Shown here: positions 34,787-45,857 of the stretch, piece by piece | Layout: the number at the start of each line of letters is the position of its first letter | How positions within the stretch are numbered: the first letter of the stretch is position 1 | Origin: Lucifuga dentata | Taxonomy: Eukaryota; Chordata; Actinopteri; Ophidiiformes; Bythitidae | Direction: 5' to 3' | Length of the DNA stretch: 64,000 nt | Assembly (NCBI GenBank): GCA_014773175.1 | Contig: VXCM01003559.1 | Location: 35,001 to 99,000, forward strand | The notes under the pieces: model-generated | What the model saw: the letters and a program-made list of their open reading frames with translations, nothing else | What the model was told of the DNA's origin: nothing | Database searches by the model: none | Position numbers and translations under genes: made by a program

Positions 34787-36527
34787 GAACTGACACACTA
34801 TGCACCTTTATTTATTTTTTAATCACCACATTATATTCATAATGGTCACCATTTTTAAAGATGTTTTTAATGTCTGTTTTAATGTCTGTTTTTATATGCC
34901 TGGCATTTTAATTGCCCTTCAATGACAAATAAACTTTGTTGAACTGAAAAAGTGTATTAGGTATGTAACTGTATATTATTTCAATTCAACAATTTATTCA
35001 ATATCAACTTACAGTTGATAGGAATTTGTATCAGTGTACTCATAATAAATAGACAAACATGCAATAATCATATCTGATAAATCTAAAAAGTGAGTCCTGT
35101 GACTCATTTAAAATCCTAAATACCAATAAATAACAGCTAAAACCTGCAACCCTGAATCAATGAAAAACTACATATAACATAAATTTGATCATATTGTTTG
35201 GATATTAACAAATAATGAATCTCTACAAAGATAATATTATCTGAACTGCAGCAGTAATATTCTTTTTTTTTCATTGTCACTACACACTTTTTTTTTTTTT
35301 TTTTTTTNTTTTTTTTTTTTTTTTTTTTACAAAGTAAACAGGAATAGTTGCATTAAAAACCTTGAACTAAAGTTGCAATTAACACAACCACCTCACAATA
35401 AACCATACAGAATTTGTATAAAAAAATAAATAAAAAAATTCTGATAAAATTTAGTCGAGAAAAACATGGCTACCCAGTAACGGCAAACAGAAACCAAATA
35501 TTCTAACCAGTATTCCCAGATTATATCCCATCCATATCCATTTTGCATACATAAACACATATATTAATTTGAAGCTAATGGATACAGATACACAGATATT
35601 AGCTTGTTTTACACTCCAATAATGCATCTTTTTTTTTTTTTTNTTTTTTTTTTTTTTGTTTTTTTTTGTTTTTTGTTTTTTTTTTACAAAAATAAGAAAA
35701 AGATATCAAAAACTGGAAACTCATGTTGACACAAAGGCATTTGAGACTATTAGGCAATGACAAAGTTTGCACTGATTTGGCTATATAGCTTTCTGTTACT
35801 TGTGGTTTCCAGTATAAATCAAAGAGATGCAATATATTTATGCTGTTTTTCTTCCACAGCACCCCCACCCTTGAGATAAATCAGCATACTCTAACATCAA
35901 CTATAAAAAAAAAATAAATAAATAAATAAAGTTTTTTTTTTTTTTTNTTTTTTTTTTTTTGGCTCAGGCAATCGAGGGCAGCGGTCTCATTAAGGCCTGG
36001 TTTATGCTTAACGTGGACGTGATTTGTGCCGCTTGGAGAAGTTAGGATGTACTGTCAATGGCTTGTGACCAAACAATACTGGGATGGTGGGGGGGCCAAA
36101 GTCATATCTTTTCATAGTGCCCAAAATCTCTGATGGCACCCTGCTCCTTGTTGTCTGATGGGGGCAGCTCAGGTTCAGTCGTGAATCAACGGAAAATCTT
36201 GCAGCAAAAAGTGACCTTGTAAGATGCAAAGTCATTGAACATTTTTTTTTTTTTTTACTTCAGTTGTGTATGACAGTATTTCTTTACAAATATTACATGT
36301 TGACTTATGAAAAGCAATATGTGTATACAAAGTATACACATATTTATACACATAGCATTTTTGTTTTGTAGGATTTTGCACTCTCGGTCCTCTGTGCAGC
36401 ATACATCCACATATCTCACCGTAAGACTCATTTCTGCACGTTAGCATCTGAACCATCTTTGATCTGAAATTTTTAGGCTGCAAACTCTTTTTATAGTTTA
36501 CCTGCATGTATGCATGTGTATGTATAC
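34783..36527. other. Non-coding stretch with three poly-T gaps
   Basis: T-runs broken by single N at 35308, 35643 and 35947. Between them AT-rich sequence. A short block at about 35998-36020 (AAGGCCTGGTTTATGCTTAA) resembles a terminus of a fish DNA transposon, but no partner end is seen. Confidence 0.45.
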
Positions 36528-36871
36528 TAGGGCTGTCACGATATCAGATTTTCACTCCGTGATTATCCGTGGCCAAAAGAATTCATAACAATATTGTTGT
36601 GATATCTATAGAAAATTTGAAAAAAATTAAAATAATGCTGCCAATCAAATTCATCTTTAACTTTGTTTATTATGCATTTTCTCTTTTTTGTCAAATAGAT
36701 TAGACTAAAAATAGGAGTATAGGGAGGTGGAGAGAGTCTGTAACCAGAACTGTACAAAAGCTACAAAAACAGCAATTCCACCTTAATGGATCATGTAAAG
36801 GAACCAGATGACCTGATAAACAAAAGATCCACAAATCTAACAAATAAATAACCAGGAGAGAGAAAATCCTG

Positions 36872-37135
36872 TCAAGTCCAACGCCATGATAACTTAGCTT
36901 TAACAACACAACTAAGACCTTCATGGAACATTTCCTGTGTCAGGGCTAGCAAGCTAATTGCTACTTCCTGTCTGTACCGTGGTGAAATCTGCAGGATGAT
37001 GGAGGTGAAGGTGGTGAACAGGTTGGTGGTATCACCCCCTTTAGTGGTTCCTGTCGATTTCCTGCAGACTGGGGCGTCTACCAACAACCTGTCTTTTTTA
37101 CCAAATCCAAAAAACTCCACACTGGCAGCTAACTT
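36872..37135 (-). pseudogene. Decayed BED zinc-finger start of a hAT transposase
   Basis: Minus-strand reading gives VEFFGFGKKDRLLVDAPVCR, then KSTGTTKGGDTTNLFTTF. This follows the BED-finger pattern of ZBED1-like hAT transposases (W/F..FGF.KKD...PVCRKC......GGNTTNLF.HL). The second zinc-binding cysteine of the CxxC pair is replaced by serine, and the histidine after NLF is also lost, so the finger should not fold. The catalytic RNase H-like region and the dimerisation domain are absent. The frame continues to 36872 but without recognisable domains. Confidence 0.65.
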
Positions 37136-37338
37136 TTTTCAGGTTAGGATAGAGTGTCTCACTNTTTACCAAATCCAAAAAACTCCACACTGGCAGCTAA
37201 CTTTTTTCAGGTTAGGATAGAGTGTCTCACTCTTGTCTCCGATATGATTTTGTGTGGCAGCAGGAGCCACACATTGTGGTAGTTGCTAGCTAGCTAGCTA
37301 GTTACTGCATCATGGCATCACATCATGCATGTCATGTA

Positions 37339-37400
37339 TGTGTGTGTGTGTGTGTGTGTGTGTGCATGCATGCGTGCGTGCGTGCGTGTGTGTGTGTGGG
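37339..37400. repeat. (TG)n / (TGCG)n microsatellite
   Basis: TG units to 37364, then TGCG units, then TG and a G-run. Confidence 0.9.
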
Positions 37401-37567
37401 GGGGGAGGGGAGTGGACAAAGAGAGAATGGAAAGAAATGGAAATGATTTAAGAGGAACTGGATCATTTACACGGTATTATCGTATGTGCATTATTACCAA
37501 TATTTCATTCTTTTAAATATCACGGTTATCGTCAATACCGGTATATCACGACACCCCTAATGTGTAG

Positions 37568-38700
37568 TTATGTGTAAATGCATATAGTTATGTTACACTT
37601 CTTGTTTTTGGTCATATTTTATTATTAGTCACTGTACAGCACTTTGGTCGATGGCAGTCATTTTAAAAAGCGTAATATAAATAAATAAACTCTGGATTGA
37701 TTTGATATGCCATCCTAACATGTCCGGCAAATAACTGTATGGAAAAAATGACAACATGCTGCACATGCACTACCCTCCCCTGACTCCACATGATGGGTTC
37801 TTCAGAGAGGCTGAGATTTACTGGGTTTGGGGGGCCGGTGCGGGGGTTTGCACCGCGAGAAGAGAGGCTCGTTTATCAATGGTCTGAAACAACGGCTGCT
37901 GGCATGCATGGCTGGAGAGGAGGCATTCATCTCCTCCAGCTGACGTACNTACCCCCACACCCCCTCCCTGCCCGGGAGAATACCACTACTGCCTCACCAT
38001 TGTGACAGAAGACCAAATCACAATGCAGCTCCAACTCCCTCAGAGTCTAATTAAACAGAGCTATTTGAAAACCGTAGGAGAAGCAAAAACAAAGTAGATC
38101 CTCAGCGAAAAAAAAAAGGGGGGGGGGGNGGGGGGGGGGGAATTCTGAATATATTTCTTTTAGCTTTCCGTCAGGGGCGGGTTTCATATTTGCATACTGA
38201 CCATATGTACTGTATACCCTATGGTTTAACAAGAAATGCAATCTGTCTACAAATTACACAAATCCACTCTCTCTGCTATGCAGCAGTGTGTCGGTGATTG
38301 AATCATAAACAGATTCAAATATTTAAACATAGAAGCAGCAACTGAAACAACTGCAAAGTAAGTCGTCTTGTTGTCTGGTGTCACTCTAAGTTTAGCTGTC
38401 AGTGAACTGTTTCTCACATTTTCTATATCATGGGCAGATGGATGTGGAATAAATTGATTCCAAACAAGTGGAGTGAAAGAAAAAAGCCGCAGTGCTGAAC
38501 AGAAATGGAGTAAAATGAGAAATCAAGCTGTGAATTCATTTCTTGTGTTTTTAATCTGTTACTTGTTTATTAATATGTATATCAGTGTGTAATTCTAATG
38601 ACAGGGAACAATTTCACACCCGCAGTCTCATCAGTCACTCTGCAGTTCATCTGTTGTGCTACCTCAGGCTCAATACTGAGAAAAATATGGGAATGATGAC
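37568..38700. other. Non-coding stretch with two gap points
   Basis: Single N at 37949 (flanked by TAC on both sides) and a G-run interrupted by N at 38129 (38118-38140). The 37800-37990 part is GC-richer with several CpGs. No gene recognised. Confidence 0.4.
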
Positions 38701-38705
38701 TTAAA

Positions 38706-38976
38706 AGGACCATACCAGTAATTTTGCACGTTTAAGCCCAATAAATACTACCCACATACACATTATGTGACAGATAAACCATTTCCAAAACATAAAACTG
38801 TATTTTATTCTGTATTTATTATATGATTATATTATGTTTTATTTTATTTATTTTGCCCTTAATCTTTCAAAAGCAAATGTTCAAGTGATACACCCACCTT
38901 AAAATTCAATATTTCAACTGCTAATACTTAGGCAGGATTGCAGAAGGCACAGTTGTTTTAATTTCTCAGGAAAAGT

Positions 38977-39012
<36 letters not shown>

Positions 39013-39340
39013 CCTGGGTCTATATTCTCTGGCGGAAAAATACAGTTTCTTCTGTGCGGCTCTGTGTTGTGGACCAGTTAAATAAAGTTACTTTAACAAA
39101 TAACTTAATAAACAAAATGTTCGCTGTGATGGATTACATATCTCATTTCAGGTCTCTACAAGTTGATTTTAATACCATACTGGAATGAACTGAAACCAAT
39201 GGCAGTTAGGAGGGTAGGAAAAACCATTCTAAAATTTACCTGTAAAGTAGCATATTTTGGGACATGTTTTTCAGTAACATAACATATATACTGATAGTCT
39301 ATATTTTTCTCAAATATGGAAAAATCACCATTATTTTCCT
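38706..39340 (-). mobile_element. TTAA-MITE-1 subfamily B, copy 12, diverged
   Basis: Left tip AGGACCATACCAGTAATTTT after TTAA plus one extra A (38701-38705). Right TTAA at 39341-39344 follows a degraded tip, ATTATTTTCCT. The B interior is recognisable (TGATACACCCACCTTAAAAT, GGCAGTTAGGAGGGTAGGAA). A poly-T run occupies 38980-39012. Confidence 0.82.
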
Positions 39341-39344
39341 TTAA

Positions 39345-39884
39345 GAGCCTGTTGCACCTGTAGCTTTAATACATCTACTGGACTGAATCAACAAAACTAA
39401 AAATGTCTCAGACACTTTTGATCAGAAATAAGGCTTTGAGATTTCATATCTCAAGGACATAAAACACTGAATAGAAAGACAAGTGACAAAAGTATTTTTT
39501 TTTTTTTTTTTTTNTTTTTTTTTTTTTTTTTATTATGATCACATAAAAAGAGTATTATAGAATATTAAAGTGCTATTTTGGAGTTTAATTTAGGTTATGA
39601 TGTTGGCCCGCATACACCGCATGTGTTTACTTTACACTTATATGACCTGCTGAACATGACTGCACACACCAGCTGAACATTAGAAAACACAGAAATAGCA
39701 TGTCAGGTGTAAATGAGCCCTGTTATGAACCATGATGACTTAAATCTAAAGTGATAATCCACTGCCTGAATCCTGGCAAACTAAATGTAGCTGAAGTGCT
39801 GATTGCAGCGTATCACATGTTTCTACTGAGATGAAGCATGGACCCAACTTCCTGTTTAGGTTCATGATCACTCAGGTGATGAAC
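39345..39884. other. Non-coding stretch with a poly-T gap
   Basis: Single N at 39514 inside a T-run. Otherwise unrecognised. Confidence 0.45.
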
Positions 39885-40539
39885 AGAACTGTACCACCCA
39901 TTTAGCATGTTTAAGCCTAATATATTCGATTTTCATACATGTTACATTACTGACAACCATTTCCCAAAGAATAAAACCGTATTTCAGCTTTCCTGATATT
40001 TTGCAAAATCTCTTATTCTTTCAAAATCAAATATTCAAGTGATACACCCACCTTAAAAATTGATGTTTTGCCTAATAGTTACGCAGCCTTATGAAGTCAC
40101 TGCCATTTAAATTTTTCAATAAACACAGGTCTTCTTTTGGGACTATATTCCCCAGTGGAGACATACATTTACTCCAAGCTTTTTATTGCACTTAAACACT
40201 AAAATTATGAAACTTTGAAAAAAAAAAATAAAACCTGAATGCACGTCTTCTTCACAATGATGGATTATGTATCCTAAGAATGTTTCAAATATCAACAAGT
40301 TGATTTTAATAGCGTACCAGAATGAACTGAAACCAGTGGTGGTCTGGAAGGTAGGAAAAACATTTTTAATTAACCGTTCCAGTAGTATGTTTTGGGAAAT
40401 GATTATTAGCAACGTTATGTGTATGAAAACTGAATATATTAGGCTCAAACATGCAAAATGGGTGGTATGGTCCTTTANGTTATGTGTATGAAAACTGAAT
40501 ATATTAGGCTCAAACATGCAAAATGGGTGGTATGGTCCT
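39885..40539 (-). mobile_element. TTAA-MITE-1 subfamily A, copy 13
   Basis: Left tip degraded to AGAACTGTACCACCCA with no TTAA before it. Right tip GTGGTATGGTCCT then TTAA at 40540-40543. The last 64 bases are present twice (40414-40477 and 40479-40542) around N at 40478, an assembly duplication. The true element is about 590 bp. Confidence 0.88.
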
Positions 40540-40543
40540 TTAA

Positions 40544-42590
40544 CTTTGACTACAGCCTCGCAGAGTCAGCATTTCTGTTTTGATGCTTCCTTATTCTATT
40601 AATGTTCATGTACAGGTACATGCATCAAGAAAATAACTTCATGGAAAACAAAACAAAAACTACGGCCCCTTTTACACCTTGCATTATACTGTGATCTCTG
40701 ACTAGGTTATTGGGATAATGACATCCAATGTCAAGACCTGCATTTACACCTTGTATGAAGAATCTGGATTCTGCCCGTATTATGATCATCTCAGTAGCTT
40801 GTTCAGTTTACTATCAAATCGTGTGCCTCCTTGTTGGTCCGTGGACAACCAACATTCCAGGCACAGGTAACCGTTGTGGCAAGTGGCAACTCCCAAAGCG
40901 AAATACATGTCTTAATGAAAGGTTGGCTTTTATTTAGTGAATGCTTCCTAGATGTATGTGCTGCATTTACACTTAACTAGTTATGACTGAGATTCGATTC
41001 AAAAATATGAGTTCAGATTGCATCCTGTGCTAATTGCATTTGCATGTGTTTTTCCTTATCTGGATGATTTGTCTGGATACAGATCAGGGCCTTAAAGAGA
41101 ATAATGCTTGTTGGAGAATCATTCAGGGATTCTGTTCTTCTTTTCATACTTTCTGTTGCAATTTGGTTGATGTCTGGATTCACATTCACTGGCTGTTTTT
41201 GTGTGGATGATACAGACTGAAGGAATCCTGGGTCAAGGTGTCTCTCTTCTTATTTCACTTCACTGTCTGGTCAGTCTCGATTCATTCCTTCCCAGATTAT
41301 CTTCACATCCTTGCCTCTTTTAAAGCAGTTTTCACAGTTTTCCATCTCCATGCTCATGCTCGTATCAGTTCCATTCTGGACTTTACAAACAAGTGTACAG
41401 ACCTAAGAAATCAATAATTGTTCAATAAAATGATGAAACACATTGTAGGTTCCTTGTGCTTCAGGTTAACTGCTTCTTTGTCACTGTCTGGTAATAGAGG
41501 AAATGAGGAAGGTTGATATTCCAAAAAAAGCCAAGAGGTGTTTTGTCGAGCCTTCTTGCCAAAATCGATTCAGGGTGTTACTGAGCATTTCCTGACGTGT
41601 AACATGAACAAAAGGAGGAATGAGAAGCTTCTTCCTGAGACAGACAGGAAAAAAAAAGTGTACAGCCCTAATTAAAGCTGCACAAGGCAAGATTCATATG
41701 TACAAATTTACTTTCTTATCAACATAAATCATAAAGCTTGATTGCAACAGAGATCAGCAGCTGTCCTTTAATACTCAGTCACCATAAACCCAATGAAAAC
41801 CTGGTGTTGTGGTCACTGTTGTATACGATCTGCTCCACCCACAGCAAATACAGAAAACTGGACTCACTAACAATAGATCTTTTGGTATAAAGCATCCCAA
41901 ACTTGTTGTGTTTCTTAAAATGAGCTCTGTATGCAATTTACCAACAGCATTTCTGGGTACTGAAGCTTCAAAATTCGGTACAGTACAATTTTTACTACTG
42001 CTGAATTCAGCATTTTACAAAGTCTGTCTCTATAATAATAATAAAAAATCCACATACTTTAATATGCTATGTCAGATGAGATAAAACAATTGCAGGTTTT
42101 TTGGTCTGTGAAATATACACAATGTGTTTGAATACCCAGGGTGAGAACAATATGTATATTTGTTTTGTTTGTAGAAGTTTATGATCAGCAAATTCAGGTT
42201 CACCCAGACTTGGCCCCTTGGTCCTGAGTTCAGAAGCTGGTAACTTCCACATATAACATGTCTGTACAACATACCTTGCTTGTTCTGTAGCAGCTGTGAT
42301 ATCAGGTGTTGAGTGGAATTGATTTTTTTTTTTTTTTTTTTTNTTTTTTTTTTTTTTTTTTCTTCTGTGGATGCACAGTATCCAGTGGCATGGACACTCT
42401 ATAAGGAACATGGGGAAATGGAATACGGAAACCTCTTTTTCTGTGCAGAGTTTGATTTAAGGCTCATTTTGCTTTAAGATCACATCAAAACAGCACTTCA
42501 GCTATAATTAAAACACTATATTTTTTTAGTCATTCTAGTCTTTATCTTCCAGGTGCTACTCTGCCAAGCAATGTCTTATTGCGTGCAACT
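40544..42590. other. Non-coding stretch
   Basis: 40672-41100 has several near-identical phrases (TTTTACACCTTGCATTA, ATTTACACCTTGTATGA, ATTTACACTTAAC) that look like a worn DNA-transposon family, but no paired ends are clear. A poly-T gap (N at 42343) lies at 42323-42361. Confidence 0.4.
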
Positions 42591-42960
42591 CCCATATTCT
42601 CCATAATGACAGATATTTGCCCTTCGTACTGCATACTGTATGTTCACATTGTGTATGGTTATTAAACTGTAGTGTTGGATGAGATTGGAATTGGACTGCA
42701 TATTCATAATGCAGATGCCCTTTGAATCTTTACTCATCTACAATGTAATAATCAGAGTTAAGCCACGACCCGAGCCGTGCTGCTTCTCAGCATCGCCAAC
42801 CTCCACCGGCTCCAAATTAGCCTCCGTTCCTGGAGGCATTCAGAATCCAGAGATTAGCCAGTATCGTTGGTAATAACTAATTATATTAAAGCGTGGTTCG
42901 GGTAGCTGCTGTGATGCGTACTGGGCCCTCAGAGTCTGCTGTGTGAGCGCAGTAGTAAAC
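42591..42960. promoter_or_regulatory. Possible conserved non-coding element
   Basis: Non-repetitive, moderate GC, with CCAAATTAGCCTCC, AACTAATTATATTA and TTATGCATATTTATAAG. The last resembles an octamer-like site next to a TATA-like box. No coding match. Confidence 0.2.
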
Positions 42961-43217
42961 AGACACGGAGGCCTTATGCATATTTATAAGAAGCCGTCTG
43001 TGCAGTTTTCTACCGTGGAGGCTGAAGCATTGATGGACACACAGAATCCCTGGCTGCGTCTGGGTCGATGATGTGCGCACTCGTCCTCCTGAGGTGAGTC
43101 ATTCTGATCTCTTCTGACAAGCCTCATTCTGCCGAGGATGGAGGGATCGGGAGGGCTATTCCACGGAGAGATGGGGAGATGGGGAGGGAGTAAGGAAGGT
43201 AGAAAGATTAAAAAAAN

Positions 43218-43248
<31 letters not shown>

Positions 43249-44789
43249 AATGACAAAAGATGAAGAGAGAGAAAGAAGGCACAGGACTGCATTGCCCAAA
43301 CACTTGCCCTCAGGCCTCCTTCCTACTGACTCAAATTATCCACAACAACATGCCAGAAATAAATCCACACAAAGGTAGCTGGAGAACAGTGCAGCTGAAA
43401 TATCTAGATTACTGAAGTAAGAAAAGGATTTCTTTCTCCTGTGGGCTCCACCAGCCTAACACCTTCCAACGCTGTTCAATAATGTGTCTCTCAATCACGA
43501 AGAAATCCCTGCTGGCTGCCGACAATAATGCAATTACACAATTCCAAAAAACTACTCGGATTGCTCATTCAGACTTCAGACAAACAGTGTTTTCAGGTCT
43601 CTGAAGGCTTACATTTTTCTGTTGATGAAGTTTCAAAGAAAATTCTTACACTTTTTCTTTTCTTTTTTTTTTTTTTNTTTTTTTTTTTTTTTGCAACCTT
43701 GGTTTTGACCACAACAATGAGCCATATCCCTCATTTGTTAGGCTGCTATCTTAGCTAACACACACTGCTACTGTCAGAAAAACCAAGCTACAGCTTTTTA
43801 GCAATGAATAAATGCATACAATAAAAAATCTTAACTTGCTTTTGCATGTTCTCTAGCCAGGCAATAATTGAATTGTTAACATGATGCAATTCCATGCACA
43901 AAGTTTTGTGCAACTTCCAGTTGTTCACTTCTGTAACTGATAGCACTATACTTCCTCATAAAGGCCTATCTGAGGTCACGGGTGGCATTTTAGGTTAACA
44001 TTAATTCAGCCCTCATGTGTAAGAAAGTATTTCAGGTTCCATGAGTTAGACGCACTCATTCAACAAAATGCTTCCGCTTAACGATTCAACAAGTTTCAGC
44101 AAGTTCTGCTGATTTAAACTCACTCAGGTAACCAAGAGCAATGCAAGTCTCCCAGTCGGGATAATTCAGTGAGCTGGTGGCTCAGATTAACTCATATCCA
44201 GGCATAGTCAGCCTGTCCGTAGGTTTAGGATTCACCAGTGGATGGTCGCATTCACTAAGACAACAAAGGCCTCCTTTCTCAGACAGCTGCCTACACAAAC
44301 TGCAGGTTGCTTAAGCCAAATTAAAAGCTGCATGAAAGAAAGCGATGACAGTTAGTATGGAAAGTCAAGGTTGAACCAGGAAATCAGGCTGCAAAGTCTA
44401 ATAGATGTTATTAACAGACAGTTTGGGTGAAACGTTTTTTTGTTTGCTGCTGTTTTGTCTTCCAAATACAAGGGCTGATTGATAAGTTCTCAGCCTCGCC
44501 TCATAAGATCTCACTAATAATCTCCCTCCAGCTTACCACTTCCACTAAACATAATTCTGGAGAGATTTTATTTTATTTCTTTTTTGGTGCCTAAAAAGTT
44601 CATATGAAGTCTGAGGGGGCAGATCAGATGATTAGCATAGGTGCTAAATTATTTGAATGCAAGAAACATGGCACAATTACTTTCAAGTTTACCTAGATTT
44701 TCCTCTTGCACATCTCACAGACTCTTGGGTACATCTAAACATGAATATAAATTACTTTCACACATACACATGCACACAAATCAGAACTT
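42961..44789. other. Non-coding stretch with two homopolymer gaps
   Basis: Poly-A gap (N at 43217) and poly-T gap (N at 43677). No gene or repeat recognised. Confidence 0.45.
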
Positions 44790-45225
44790 TTCAATCAACT
44801 AACCAAGTATGGCAGCCACTGCTAGTTTGGCTTTGTCTTGAGTAAATAGTTTCAATTCTCTCAGATTTGATCCATGCCTTCTTTTATCAGCTCTTCTGAC
44901 AGTTGTTCAAAAGGATGCAGATAAGGATTCACATTAGGTCTCTTCAAAGCAGTCCAAGGTTGCCTGCTCATTCACTCTTCAAGTCATTATGCTTCTGGAG
45001 GACCCATGACATGTGGCTGAGAAAGCTTTCTGACACTGGGCTGTACGTTTTGCTCCAAAATGCCTTGATATGTGTCTGATTTCATTGTGCCCCAAACAGC
45101 TTCATGGCACACAGTGCAGAGACAGAAAAGCTACACAGTGAGCCTCCTCCATGCTTCACAGTGGGGATGGTGTTATTTTCTGTGAAAGCTTTGCTTTGTT
45201 GTCTGCGAACATAGAGTTGATGTGA
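44790..45225 (-). pseudogene. Tc1-like transposase relic
   Basis: On the minus strand ENNTIPTVKHGGG (45143-45180) is the hallmark block just before the second catalytic aspartate region of Tc1 transposases. It is followed in another frame by MKSDTYQGILEQNVQPSVRK, which fits the next conserved stretch, and by VLQKHNDLK where functional proteins have a V-F-Q-x-DNDPKH motif. The catalytic aspartates of that motif are not intact, several stops and frameshifts occur, and the N-terminal DNA-binding half is missing. No terminal inverted repeats were found. Long dead. Confidence 0.75.
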
Positions 45226-45689
45226 TTTACACCACAAAGCTATAATTTCCTAATTTTGTTTCCCCTAGATGGACTGTGGCTTGTCTACAATTATTAGCTC
45301 CAGTGTATGTAGTTATTACATTTTGTTGTACAGGAATCTGATTGAAAAATGACTCAAAAGTGACCACAACCGACATTATGCAACTTTTAAAGTGGACCAT
45401 AAAATTTGAATTAGAAGTTGGTGGAAAAGAAGCATGATCAGTCAAAAAGTGCCCTGTAATGGCATGGCCAGTACCTCAACAGGTAACCTAAAAATTTTCA
45501 GGGCTATGGCCACCTCTGCCCACCCCCTTGGGACAGCATTGAGATACTCATGTCACACCCTATGATGTCACAGTTAATGGGAAACTTGTAATGTCACATG
45601 TGAGTTAGCACCCTGACACACCTTTGATATGTTGAGGAAAATGATGATATAACAGTAAATGTAATGTTTGTCTAATTAAACAGTGTATC
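45226..45689. other. Non-coding stretch
   Basis: Nothing recognised. Confidence 0.4.
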
Positions 45690-45826
45690 CATCAGTAGCT
45701 CAGCTGATGCAATGATGTAGAGTCATGGAGGTCCTTTGGTTGCTGGTTCACGTCCGGCTCAAAGGAAAAATAAATTAAAAAAATAAAATAATATAAAATA
45801 TAATAATAATAATAACAACATATATA

Positions 45827-45831
<5 letters not shown>
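45690..45831 (+). repeat. tRNA-derived SINE head or tRNA pseudogene with AT-rich tail
   Basis: A box TAGCTCAGCTG (45696-45706) fits the pol III consensus fully. B box GGTTCACGTCC (45745-45755) matches 9 of 11. The spacing of about 40 bases is tRNA-like. An AAT-rich tail follows. The arms do not pair well enough for a functional tRNA. Confidence 0.55.

Positions 45832-45857
<26 letters not shown>
45832..45857. repeat. (AT)n microsatellite
   Basis: About 13 AT units. Confidence 0.9.

Larger units (their letters stand above)
36528..37559 (-). mobile_element. hAT-type element, 1.03 kb
   Basis: Left tip TAGGGCTGTCACGATAT, right tip (reverse complement) TAGGGGTGTCGTGATAT. The imperfect inverted repeat extends over about 45 bases. 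Flanking octamers ATGTATAC (36520-36527) and ATGTGTAG (37560-37567) match at six of eight positions, consistent with an old 8-bp hAT target duplication. The interior carries a decayed BED-finger reading frame on the minus strand. An exact 67-bp duplication around N at 37164 is an assembly artefact. Confidence 0.7.

Noticed and set aside
5337..40491. A recurring peptide of the type NELKPMVVWKVGKTFLIH appears in frames at 5.3, 7.7, 8.4 and 40.3 kb
   Set aside because: It is the translation of the TTAA-MITE-1 interior and inverted repeat. It recurs because the repeat recurs, is not open in all copies, and has no protein relative that I know.
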